Source: Verrucomicrobiota bacterium (GTDB lineage: Bacteria > Verrucomicrobiota > Verrucomicrobiia > Limisphaerales > JAFGQR01). From it: 46,152 bases of DNA. The notes under the pieces were generated by a model. That model saw only the letters and a list, made by a program, of their open reading frames with translations. It did no database searches and was not told the origin of the DNA. The stretch lies in NCBI GenBank assembly GCA_016935555.1, contig JAFGQR010000077.1, forward strand, positions 1-46,152, given 5' to 3'. The position numbers were made by a program, and so were the translations under genes. Shown one piece after another: positions 18,631 to 27,400 of the stretch. Every line of letters begins with the position of its first letter. Position 1 is the stretch's first letter.

Positions 18631-19119
18631 TCAGGATCGTTGCGTTTGGGAACTGCGGCCAAGCAGAAACGCCTGGCGGTTGGCTTCGAAAAACGCCTCT
18701 GGGAAACCCGACCGCAGCGCTTCGAGCCAGTGGCTCTCGGGCAGCTGCAGGTGCGCGCTGAACGCGCCGAGCATCGCCACGTTCAGCGTCTTCTTGCCCG
18801 GCAGCTTCGCCAGGTCCAGCACCGCCGGCGTCACCAGCACGCCGCCCGGCCGCAGCATGTGGCGGTGCGGCTCAACCTGCGTCGGCTCCAGCACCAGCAG
18901 GTAATCCGCCTCCCCCGCCGGCACCATCGGGCTGAAAACCTCCTCCCCGAAACGCACGTCTCCCGTCACCGACCCCCCGCGCTGGCTCATGCCCTTGATC
19001 TCGCTCTTCTTGACCACATACCCGGCGCGAAGCGCGACGTCGGCCAGGATGTCGGTCGCCTTGAGCACGCCCTGGCCGCCGAGGCCGGCGACGACAACAT
19101 TGGTGGGGTTACGGGGCAC
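18631..19119 (-). CDS. iorB: indolepyruvate oxidoreductase beta subunit
   Basis: A 162-residue gamma-type domain of 2-oxoacid:ferredoxin oxidoreductases. It opens with NVVVAGLGGQGVLKATDILA and continues with VKKSEIKGMSQRGGSVTGDVRFG, which form the CoA/2-oxoacid binding fold. It partners IorA in oxidising indole-, phenyl- or hydroxyphenylpyruvate. It is a little shorter than typical IorB (~190). The start is GTG at 19119, supported by a GGAAAGG Shine-Dalgarno (19131-19125) inside the end of iorA; the two genes overlap by 11 bp. Confidence 0.93.
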   Translation of the reverse strand: MPRNPTNVVVAGLGGQGVLKATDILADVALRAGYVVKKSEIKGMSQRGGSVTGDVRFGEEVFSPMVPAGEADYLLVLEPTQVEPHRHMLRPGGVLVTPAVLDLAKLPGKKTLNVAMLGAFSAHLQLPESHWLEALRSGFPEAFFEANRQAFLLGRSSQTQRS

Positions 19120-20722
19120 GGTCGCCTTTCCGCCCTGGGTCGCGGGCTTCGTATTGTTTGAGCTGTTTGACGATCAGCAGGCACGGGCGGCGGGCGATGA
19201 TCACCGCCAGCTCGCGGCTGTTCAGGCATTCGTCGAGGACGTCCTCGAACTCGCTCGAGCCGACCCGCGGTTCGACCACATGCACGCGCCGGATGCCCAG
19301 GCAACGGGCCAGGTCCTCGAGCACCAGCTTGCCCGTGGGCTCGTGGTTGAGCCTGCGGCCTGTGGCCGGGTGCTCCTGGTGGCCGGTCATGGCGGTGGTG
19401 GCATTGTCCAGAATGATCAGCACGTGGCCGTCCGGAGGCGGATTGTACACCATCTCCACCAGCCCGCTGATGCCGCTGTGCACAAAGGTGCTGTCGCCGA
19501 TCACGCTCACGACGCGGCGCGCCTGGTCGGGTGGCAGGACGTGGCGCAACCCCAGGCCCACGCCCAGGCTCGCCCCCATGCACACGCAGCTGTCCATCGC
19601 CTCGAACGGCTGCAGCACCCCCAGCGTGTAACACCCGATGTCCCCCGCCACAATGCAGTCCCGCTTCCGCAACGCTTCGAACACCTGCCGGTACTGGCAG
19701 CCGTCGCACAGCTGCGGCGGTCTGCCCGGCGGCTTTGCCGGCTCGGCGCTGACGTCCCGGTTCAGAATCCGGCGCACCCGCTCGACATTCAGTTCGCCGA
19801 ACCGGTACATGGGGTCCTTCCCTTCGACCGCCAGCCCCTCCGCGCGGATCGCCTCGACCAGGTACGGGTCGCCTTCCTCGACCACCACGCAACGCTCAAC
19901 CCCCTTCACAAACGCCGCAATCTTCCTCATCGGCAGCGGATGGGTCACCCCCAGCTTCAGAACGCTCGCCTCGGGCGCGGCTTCGCGGGCGTGCATGAAC
20001 GAGATCCCGGAGGCGATGATCCCCAGCGCGGCGCTGCCCGGCGTCACGGCATTCCACGGGCTGGTTTCGTTCCACGCGTCGATTTCCGCCAGCTTCTGCC
20101 GGAGCCGGCGGTGCGCCGGCCTCGCGTTGGCCGGAATCATGACCCGCCCGCGGATGTCCCGCTGGAACCGGGGCGGCGCCGGGGGCGCGATGCGGGGCTG
20201 CGGGTTGACGAGGGTGTAGCTGTGGCAGACGCGTGTGGTCATCCGCAGCAGCACGGGAAGGCGCCAGCGTTCGGAGAGTTCGAGGGCGGCCAGCATGAAG
20301 TCGTAGGCTTCCTGGGAATCGGAGGGTTCGAACATGGGCAGTGCCGCCGCCACGGCGTAGCGGCGGTTGTCCTGCTCGTTCTGGCTGGAGGCCATGCCGG
20401 GATCGTCGGCCGACACCACCACCAACCCGCCGACCACCCCCGTGTAGGCCGCCGTAAACAGCGGATCGGCCGCCACGTTCAACCCCACGTGCTTCATGGT
20501 CGCCATCGCGCGCCCCCCCCCGAACGCCACGCCCAGCGCCACCTCCAGCGCCACCTTCTCGTTCGGGGACCACTGGCCGCACCCGCCGAGCTTTGCGAAG
20601 GCCTCGAGGATTTCCGTGGAGGGCGTGCCGGGGTAACCGGCGCCGAGGGCGACGCCCGCGTGCCGCGCGGCGAGGGCCACCGCTTCATCGCCGCTCAACA
20701 GCTTTCGATCTGCGTCACTCAT
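19109..20722 (-). CDS. iorA: indolepyruvate oxidoreductase alpha subunit lacking the ferredoxin domain
   Basis: A 537-residue fused alpha/beta-type subunit that decarboxylates arylpyruvates with thiamine diphosphate. The N-half starts LSGDEAVALAARHAGVALGA and has GYPGTPSTEILEA and SADDPGMASSQNEQDNR. The C-half has the CDGCQYRQVF element, GDIGCYTLG, GDSTFVHSG and DNATTAMTGHQEH (TDP/Mg site). Normal IorA ends with a domain binding two 4Fe-4S clusters (CxxCxxCxxxCP twice, total ~600-650 residues); this protein stops at KQLKQYEARDPGRKGDRAP with no cluster motif, and iorB begins 11 bp before its stop. The ATG at 20722 is preferred to the GTG at 20728. It is the first gene of the operon. Confidence 0.93.
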   Translation of the reverse strand: MSDADRKLLSGDEAVALAARHAGVALGAGYPGTPSTEILEAFAKLGGCGQWSPNEKVALEVALGVAFGGGRAMATMKHVGLNVAADPLFTAAYTGVVGGLVVVSADDPGMASSQNEQDNRRYAVAAALPMFEPSDSQEAYDFMLAALELSERWRLPVLLRMTTRVCHSYTLVNPQPRIAPPAPPRFQRDIRGRVMIPANARPAHRRLRQKLAEIDAWNETSPWNAVTPGSAALGIIASGISFMHAREAAPEASVLKLGVTHPLPMRKIAAFVKGVERCVVVEEGDPYLVEAIRAEGLAVEGKDPMYRFGELNVERVRRILNRDVSAEPAKPPGRPPQLCDGCQYRQVFEALRKRDCIVAGDIGCYTLGVLQPFEAMDSCVCMGASLGVGLGLRHVLPPDQARRVVSVIGDSTFVHSGISGLVEMVYNPPPDGHVLIILDNATTAMTGHQEHPATGRRLNHEPTGKLVLEDLARCLGIRRVHVVEPRVGSSEFEDVLDECLNSRELAVIIARRPCLLIVKQLKQYEARDPGRKGDRAP

Positions 20723-20818
20723 GGTCACTGGTGTGAGGGATCCGCCCGGTCCTTGTAACCCTTCCAGGCGCCCCGGGAAAGGAAATTCTGCAGCCGCGCG
20801 ATGCCGCGCGCTTTGGGG

Positions 20819-20847
20819 TTGCCTGCGGCGGCGCGGGAACCTAGGAT
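20819..20847 (+). promoter_or_regulatory. promoter of the GH42 gene
   Basis: TTGCCT (20819-20824), 17 bp, TAGGAT (20842-20847). The ATG at 20871 is 23 nt downstream, giving a leader of about 15-17 nt, longer than for the other promoters of this type here. It sits in the 148-bp divergent region between iorA and this gene. Confidence 0.45.
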
Positions 20848-20870
20848 GCGGCTGTCAGGCAAGGCGCGCC

Positions 20871-22928
20871 ATGTTTTTCGGTGTTGATTATTATCCGGAG
20901 CACTGGGTCTACCCCCTGGCGGGCACGCCCGAGGATCCCGAAGCACGCTGGAGGCGCGACGTGGAACTCATGGTGGAAGCCGGCGTGAACATTGTGCGGA
21001 TGGGCGAGTTCGCGTGGGGGGTGTATGAGCCCGAGGAGGGCCGGTACGAGTTCGACTGGATGCGGCGGATGATGGACTTGCTGGGGGAGGTGAACATCAA
21101 GGTGGTGCTGGGCACGCCGACCGCCGCGCCGCCGATCTGGCTGTGCCGGAGCCACCCGGAAATCCTGCCGCTGGATCACCGGGGCCAGCGCCGGTGCGAG
21201 GGCACCCGCCGCGCCTACTGCGCCAACAACGACGTCTATTGGGAATACACCCGGCGCATCGTGCGCGCGCTGGCCGCCGCGCTGGGCCGGCATCCCCAGC
21301 TGGTCGCCTGGCAGATCGACAACGGCCTGGGCGCGCACGACACCGCGGCATCGTTCAACCCCGAAACGGAACAGGACTGGCACGCGTGGCTGAAAGCCAA
21401 ATACGAGACCCTCGAGCGGCTCAACGAGCGGCTGGGCACGCGGTTCTGGGGACAGACCGTCACCCAGTGGGAACACGTGCCCATGCCGCGATACACCACC
21501 GCCCCCCACAACCCCGCCCTCGTCGTCGACTGGATGCGCTTCTGCAGCGACACCCTCGTCACCTACGCCCGCATGCAGGCCGACCTGCTGCACGAGTTGA
21601 CCCCGGACATCCCCGTCACCCACAACTTCCGCGCCCTGAGCTACGACTGCGACTACTTCGACCTGGCCGAAGTGGTCGACTTTGTGGCCGTGGACACCAA
21701 CGCCACCATCAAGGAGCGCTCCGCCGAACTCGCGTGCGAAATCGATCTCATGCGCTCCCTGAAGAAGGACGGCATCCGCTGCCCGGGCGGCGACGGCGGT
21801 TTTTGGGTGATCGAGCAGAAAGCGGGGCACGTGGACTGGCAGGATGTCAACTCCCTGGTCCGCCCCGGCGTGGTGCGGCTCTTCACCTACCAACTGGTGT
21901 CCCGCGGAGCCACCGGCGTGCTCTATTTCCTGTGGCGCCAGCCCCGCATCGGCGTGGAAAAATTCTACGGTGGCGTGCTGACTCACGACGGGCGGGCCGA
22001 GAACCGCGGGTTTCAGGAGATCAAGCAGATCGGCCAGGAGCTGCAGCGGCTGGGGCCGGCGCTCAAGAACACCCGGTTCATCGCGGACGTGTGCATCCTC
22101 TACAGCCATGAAAACGAGTGGAGCCTCAACCACACCCGCCAGCCCAACAAACAGTTCAACTACCGGCACCATGTCCAGCTGTTCTACAACGCCCTCCACG
22201 ACCGCAACATCCCCGTCGACTTCGCGCGCCCCACCGAGGACCTGTCCCCCTACCGCCTCGTCTTCGCCCCCTCCCTGCAATTGCTCGCCGGCGGCGAGGC
22301 GGACCGTCTCAAACTCTACGTGCACAACGGAGGCACGCTCGTCAGCACCTTCAACACCGGGCTGGTCGATGAATACCACATCGCGCCCGACACCGGCTTT
22401 CCGCACGACCTGACGGACCTGTTCGGGATGGAGGTGGTTGAATTCGACGCGCTGCCGCCAGGCGAGGAAAACCACCTGATGTTCAAAGGCTCCTTCCCCG
22501 CAACCCACCTGCATCCCGGCATCACCTGGTGCGACATCATCGAGACCAAAGGCTGCCAGGTCGTGGCCACCTTCACCAGGGATTTCTATGCCGGCCGGCC
22601 GGCGATGACCATCCACGACTTCGGCGACGGCAAGGCCATCTACATCGGCACCATGAGCCGGCAGCCTTTCTACTACGACCTTGTCGCCTGGCTCCGCCAG
22701 CTCTGCAGCCTCCACCCCCTCATCAAGGTCCCCGATACCATCGAAGTCAGCCTGCGCCAAAACAACGACACCAAAATCTTCTTCCTGCTCAACCACCAGA
22801 ACTCGCCCGTGCGCATCAACTTCTACAAACCCATGCACGATTTCCTCACCGACCAGACGTTCACCGGCAATTACGACCTGCCCCCCCACGGCGTTCTCGT
22901 CCTGGACGAGTCCGCCCCGAAAGCCTGA
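20871..22928 (+). CDS. GH42 beta-galactosidase-like protein without the acid/base Glu
   Basis: A 685-residue protein with the GH42 architecture: a TIM barrel (about 1-380, beginning FFGVDYYPEHW and MGEFAWGVYEPEEGRYEFDW), a trimerisation/amidotransferase-like domain (about 390-600) and a small C-terminal beta domain. There is no signal peptide, so it is cytosolic. GH42 enzymes use an Asn-Glu pair as acid/base (N140-E141 in the Thermus enzyme). Here the segment reads WQIDNGLGAHD, placing Gly152 where the Glu should be; the codon is GGC at 21324-21326. The nucleophile is present as Glu315 in FWVIEQKAGHVDW. It may be inactive, or use an external or substituted acid. It is followed after 8 bp by dciA. 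Fold confident, activity doubtful. Confidence 0.92.
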   Translation: MFFGVDYYPEHWVYPLAGTPEDPEARWRRDVELMVEAGVNIVRMGEFAWGVYEPEEGRYEFDWMRRMMDLLGEVNIKVVLGTPTAAPPIWLCRSHPEILPLDHRGQRRCEGTRRAYCANNDVYWEYTRRIVRALAAALGRHPQLVAWQIDNGLGAHDTAASFNPETEQDWHAWLKAKYETLERLNERLGTRFWGQTVTQWEHVPMPRYTTAPHNPALVVDWMRFCSDTLVTYARMQADLLHELTPDIPVTHNFRALSYDCDYFDLAEVVDFVAVDTNATIKERSAELACEIDLMRSLKKDGIRCPGGDGGFWVIEQKAGHVDWQDVNSLVRPGVVRLFTYQLVSRGATGVLYFLWRQPRIGVEKFYGGVLTHDGRAENRGFQEIKQIGQELQRLGPALKNTRFIADVCILYSHENEWSLNHTRQPNKQFNYRHHVQLFYNALHDRNIPVDFARPTEDLSPYRLVFAPSLQLLAGGEADRLKLYVHNGGTLVSTFNTGLVDEYHIAPDTGFPHDLTDLFGMEVVEFDALPPGEENHLMFKGSFPATHLHPGITWCDIIETKGCQVVATFTRDFYAGRPAMTIHDFGDGKAIYIGTMSRQPFYYDLVAWLRQLCSLHPLIKVPDTIEVSLRQNNDTKIFFLLNHQNSPVRINFYKPMHDFLTDQTFTGNYDLPPHGVLVLDESAPKA

Positions 22929-22936
22929 ACCGCCCC

Positions 22937-23350
22937 GTGACCCCCCATCCCCCGTTCCACCGCATCCCGCCCCTCGGCCCGCCCAAACGCAGCCCCCGCC
23001 AGCGCGTCCTGGTCCAGTGGCGCGGCGTGGACCTCGCCGGCCCCGAAAAGGCGTCGGCGCCCGCCGCCCAGCCGGTTCGCGACGTCATGCCGCGCGTCCT
23101 CCAGTCGCTGCGCATGGACCGCCGCCGCGCCGAGGCCGAAATCGTCCGCGTGTGGAATCATCTGCTCGACCCGTCGATCACGGCGCACGCGCAGCCGACC
23201 GCCCTCGCCAAGGGCACGCTGTTCGTCAGCGTCGACAGCAACGTGTGGCTCCATGAAATCGTGCGCTACCGGCGCGAGGAAATCCTCGAGCGGCTGCGCC
23301 ACAGCTTCGGCGAGGCATCGATCCGCAAGATTGCCTACCGCGTCTTGTAA
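22937..23350 (+). CDS. dciA: DciA-type replicative helicase loader (DUF721)
   Basis: A 137-residue protein whose C-terminal ~85 residues match DUF721/DciA: AEAEIVRVWNHLLDPSITAH, then AKGTLFVSVDSNVWLHEIVR and YRREEILERLRHSFG. DciA is the ancestral loader or recruiter of the DnaB helicase in bacteria without DnaC/DnaI. The N-terminal ~45 residues are a Pro/Arg-rich disordered tail. The GTG at 22937, 8 nt after the GH42 stop, is taken as start because no earlier ATG is in frame; the ATG at about 23087 would cut into the domain. Its 3' end overlaps the 3' end of the convergent minus-strand gene by 16 bp. Confidence 0.82.
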   Translation: MTPHPPFHRIPPLGPPKRSPRQRVLVQWRGVDLAGPEKASAPAAQPVRDVMPRVLQSLRMDRRRAEAEIVRVWNHLLDPSITAHAQPTALAKGTLFVSVDSNVWLHEIVRYRREEILERLRHSFGEASIRKIAYRVL

Positions 23351-24360
23351 TACTCGTATTGGATCCGCCACGTGAAGGTGGCGCCGGGCTGGACGGTCAT
23401 GTCGATGAACGGCTCGATCGACAGCGGCGCCCGGATCGCCCACAGCGCCACCCGGCACAGCGGCCGGTCTGCCGTGACACGCACGCCCGCCCCCACACCC
23501 CTGTGCTCAATCCGAAAGTCGTAGTCCCCCGCCCCCGCCCCGAATCCCTCGAGCACGAGGTAGACCCGGTCCTCCCCCGCCAGGACCCGGGAGAACGTGA
23601 TGCGGTTGTCGCGGACTTCGGCAAGGCTGGAGCCTGACGGCGGCGCGGTTCGGATGCGCCAGGGCACGGTGAGGGAGACGCCGGGTCCGGGGGGCTGGCG
23701 GTCGAGGTACAGGAAGTTGTGGTTGTAGACGGTGGTGTGGATGGGTCGCGTGCCGGTGTTGCGCAGGGCATGGTCGAGAACCATCTGCGCCTGGCCGCCC
23801 GCCAGCGAGACGGTCTTGCGGTATTCATAGGCGTAACCGCTGGCCGGATCCGACAGCGCCTGCGTGAACCCGATCGCGTCGGCCCGCCGGTCCACCGTCC
23901 ATCGCCCGCCGTCCCGGATCGGGTAGAGTCGGTAGGGATCGTAGGGGGCGTCGTCGGGCCGAACCAGGACGCCCACGCCGATCTTGATGAACGTGCCGCC
24001 CGCCTTGGCCTCGTCGAACCCCAACGCCTTGCCCCCGCTGGAAAACTCCTCCGCCGGACCGGTGATGGCCGTGCACGGGCCGGCGACAATGTCGCCGCCC
24101 TCGTAAATGAAGTCGTGAACCTTCGGGTCGGTTCGCTGAAACCACGGCGGATAATAACGGTGCCCGCCGTATTCAAGATCCCCAACCACTCCCGACCAGT
24201 CAAAGCGCGTGCCGCGATAATACCCCGCCGCCGCGTCCGGCAAATACAGCCGGGCGCGGATGGGGCCGTGGGCGATTTCGGCCTGGGGCACCGGGCTGGC
24301 GGTGGCGCACATGCCGGCGGCGACGAGGAGGCCGAGGACGAGGCAGACCGTCGTTGTCAT
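23335..24360 (-). CDS. exported galactose-mutarotase-fold protein
   Basis: A 341-residue protein with a signal peptide (residues 1-22, ending AGMCATASP). The conserved blocks RLYLPDAAAGYYRGTRFDWS, GPAEEFSSGGKALGFDEAKA, FIKIGVGVLVRP and TVYNHNFLYLD, and the long beta-rich layout, fit a family of periplasmic aldose-1-epimerase/mutarotase-superfamily proteins frequent in Acidobacteria and Verrucomicrobia; this is recalled similarity. The NHNF motif could place a catalytic His. The most likely role is binding or anomer conversion of a sugar. The ATG at 24360 is chosen from the signal peptide. The last 16 bp overlap the end of dciA in the opposite strand. Confidence 0.7.
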   Translation of the reverse strand: MTTTVCLVLGLLVAAGMCATASPVPQAEIAHGPIRARLYLPDAAAGYYRGTRFDWSGVVGDLEYGGHRYYPPWFQRTDPKVHDFIYEGGDIVAGPCTAITGPAEEFSSGGKALGFDEAKAGGTFIKIGVGVLVRPDDAPYDPYRLYPIRDGGRWTVDRRADAIGFTQALSDPASGYAYEYRKTVSLAGGQAQMVLDHALRNTGTRPIHTTVYNHNFLYLDRQPPGPGVSLTVPWRIRTAPPSGSSLAEVRDNRITFSRVLAGEDRVYLVLEGFGAGAGDYDFRIEHRGVGAGVRVTADRPLCRVALWAIRAPLSIEPFIDMTVQPGATFTWRIQYEYYKTR

Positions 24361-24367
24361 GGGCGGG

Positions 24368-24396
24368 AGAATGGCCCACGGGGGTGCGGCCCGCAA
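24368..24396 (-). promoter_or_regulatory. weak promoter of the mutarotase-like gene
   Basis: TTGCGG (24396-24391), 17 bp, CATTCT (24373-24368) and the ATG 7 nt further on the minus strand. The -10 match is poor; the call rests on the same geometry as elsewhere. Confidence 0.25.
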
Positions 24397-24402
24397 GCAC
24401 GA

Positions 24403-24429
24403 AGGACCGGGAGGCTGGCTCCCGGTCCT
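24403..24429 (-). terminator. terminator-like hairpin behind the giant gene
   Basis: AGGACCGGGAG and CTCCCGGTCCT form a perfect 11-bp stem with a 5-nt loop, 46 bp past the stop codon of the giant minus-strand gene. There is only a short T run after the stem, so termination may be partial; it separates the giant gene from the next gene. Confidence 0.55.
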
Positions 24430-24474
24430 CAGAGACGTTGGAGGCCCGTCACTGCGGCCCGTCTGCCCCGCCGG

Positions 24475-27400
24475 TTACGGGCTCATGCAGTCGCACGAGG
24501 CATAGGCATCGATGATGGCTTGTGCGGCGGCGATCAGCCGTTCGGCGGTGAGGGCATCGATCAGCCTCTTGGCGCGCGGCTTGCCGCCCTCGGGCCCCAG
24601 GTAGTATTCCGAGTAATGCCGGACTTTGTCCTGGAAGGCTTCCAATTGCTCGACGCCCTCGGCGCATTTGCCGCAGGCGAACTTTTGGGCGGCCTCGTCC
24701 AGGTGCCTGGCGAGGGTGGCGGCGAGGCTCTTATGGACGCGGCTTTGGGCGAGCAACAGGCGGAGGTTGTCCACCGCCTCGCAGCCGTCGGTCACGGTCA
24801 CCCAGGTCTGGCACGTGCTTGTGCGGTTGCCGCTGTCACACGGGCCCGACCCCGGCGTGGTGTTTTCGACGACCAGGGTGATCTCGTGAGTGCCCAATTC
24901 GAGGGTCACGGCGAGGATGGCCTCGGCCCCCACAGGGGCGCCGTTCACCATCCACAGATACGTCAGCGCACCCCCATCCGCGCCGGTGCAGAGCGTGGCG
25001 TCGAGAACAACCTCCGCCGCCTGGTTGTCGCAGGAAAGCACCATGGCCTCGGGTTGCTCGGGCGTGAGTTTCAGCAGCGGGCCGAGGGCGATCTGACAGG
25101 CCGGCGCCTGGCTCACCGGGTGGACGGTGATCGCAACGACCGCCGGCGCGGACACGCATTCGCCGTCCGTGACGGTGAACGTGAATTGATCGGGCCCGGA
25201 GTAGCCTTGCGCCGGGGTGTAGGTCACGTCCGGCGCGGTTCCGGTCAACGTCCCGTGGGCAGGCCCCTGGGCGATGGCAAAGCCCTGGAGCGGCGCGCCG
25301 CATTCGCCGGTGTCGGGATCGGTGCCGGCCAGGGTGATGGCGACCGGGGTGCCGGCGCAGGTGCTGACGGTCTGGGCCTGGGCGACAGGACACTGGTTGC
25401 CGCCCTGCACCTCGAGGCTGATCACCCCCCGGTTGAAGCAGAATCCGTCATCCACCAGGAACAGGATCTGGTCCGCTCCGCAATAGCCGGGGGCGGGCGT
25501 GTAGGTGAGGGCCGGGAGCACGCCGCGGATCTGGCCGTGGGACGGCGGAATGACCCAGAACCGAAGCGACTGCGGCGGGCCGCAGCCTTCGAGATCGGGG
25601 TCGTTGGCGGCGAGGGTGATGGGCACGGAGCTGCCGCCGGCGACGACGACGGTCTGGTCGACGGGCTCGGGGCAATCGTTCGCCGCCTCCACGGTGATCG
25701 TGAAGGTCGCCGGGTCCGACTCGTCCCGGCCGCCATTGCTCGTGCCGCCGTCGTCCTTGAGCATTACGGTCACCGCCGCCGCGCCGCACAGGCCGGGGGC
25801 CGGCGTGAAGGTCAGCGTGCCCTCAGGCGAAATCGCGGGCGCCTCCGCGAAGAGGCCCGGGTTGTCGACGCCGACTTGGAACATCAGCGTTTGAGTGCTT
25901 TCGAACGGCGGCCCCGCCTGGATGTCCGTCGCCCAGGCGGCGATCGTTTGCGGGCCGGCGTCCTCGGGCACGGTGACATCGGGTCCCGGGGTGAAGCTGG
26001 GCGGCTGGTTGGGCAAGCCGACGACCGTGACGAGCGCCGGATCACTGCGGGTTGAGCCGGCGGGGTTGGTGACAAGCACGGTGTATTCGCCGGACTGGTC
26101 GATCGAGTTGGCCACGAAACTCAGCACAAGCCCGGTGGCGCCCGGGATGGGATTCGGGCCCAGAAACCACTGGTAACTCAGCGGGGCGCTGCCGTTGGCC
26201 AAGGCGCTCAACGTGACGGTCTGCCCCTGGTCCACCGTCACGCCAACGGGTTGCTCGACCAGGAACGGCAGGGTGCCGTCCGGCAGGCGCGCCGCCAGGC
26301 CGCGGAGGTTCTGGATGCGCAGGCCGGTGTAGCCCACGGCCGAGTTGTTCAGCCGGAAATCCACCGTGTTCAGCCCGGGCTTCAGGCCGCTGTCGATGGC
26401 GAACGGAGTGAGGGTGGAGAATTGGTTGAGGTTCTTCTGGCCGGTGCTGGCGCCGTTGACGAGAATGTCCACGCCCTCATTGTCCGTGGCCCAATCGCCC
26501 ATCACGCGCGCCGTGGTGGCGTCCCAACCGGTCAGATCGAACACCACGCGATAGACGTAGTCCCCACCCGCGCCCACCGCGCCGGCGGCGGCCACGGTGT
26601 CGAACCGCGGGCCGATCCACTTGGATTCGGGCGTGTTGGCCACCCAGGGGCCCGCGACGATGGGAAAGACGGTGGAGTCTTCGACCAGGGGCGTGGCGGT
26701 ATCCGAGTCCGGATTGAGGATCAGCGCGTAATGCGTGTCGGCGGCGCCGTCGGGCAGCGCGGCGCCGGCGTCGTCCACGCCGGTGTTGTAGAAGCCGGGC
26801 ACCAATTCGGCCACGGTGAGCATGGCGGGGGCGCTGGTGACGGAGCCAGAGAAGTTCGAGACGCGGACGCTGTAGGCGCCGGAGTCTTCGACGAAGACGC
26901 CCAGCAAGGTGAGGGCGTTGGCGCTGGCGCCGCCGATGTCCTGGCCCTCGTACATCCACTGGTACTCGAGCGGCGGCGTGCCCAGGGCCCCCACGGTGAA
27001 GGTGACGTCGTCTCCGAACGCGACGAAGGCGCTTTGGGGCTGCTGGGTGATGGTGGGCAGCTCGCTGACGATCAGCGTCGCCGCATCGCTAACAGCGGTT
27101 CCAAACGCGTTGCTGACGCGCACGGAGTACTCGCCGGCCTGGTCGGGAAACTCGATCAGGAAGCTCAACGCGGGACCCGTCTCACCCGGAAGCGGGTCCG
27201 GGCCGTAATACCACTGGTAGCTGAGCGGCGCGCTGCCGTTGGCCCGGACGCTGAACCCGACCGTTTCAGTGACGGTGCCGACGATGCTGGCGGGTTGCTC
27301 GAGGATGAACGGCGCCGTGCCTTCCGGCAACCGGTCCCCGAGGGCGAGCACGTTGGCCACACGCAGCCCGGTGTAGCCCAGCGACGCGTTGTTCACTTCA

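Noticed and set aside
19100..19120. A frameshift as the reason for the missing ferredoxin domain of IorA
   Set aside because: iorB starts within the last codons of iorA with a good Shine-Dalgarno sequence, and no CxxCxxC coding remnant is present in any frame nearby.
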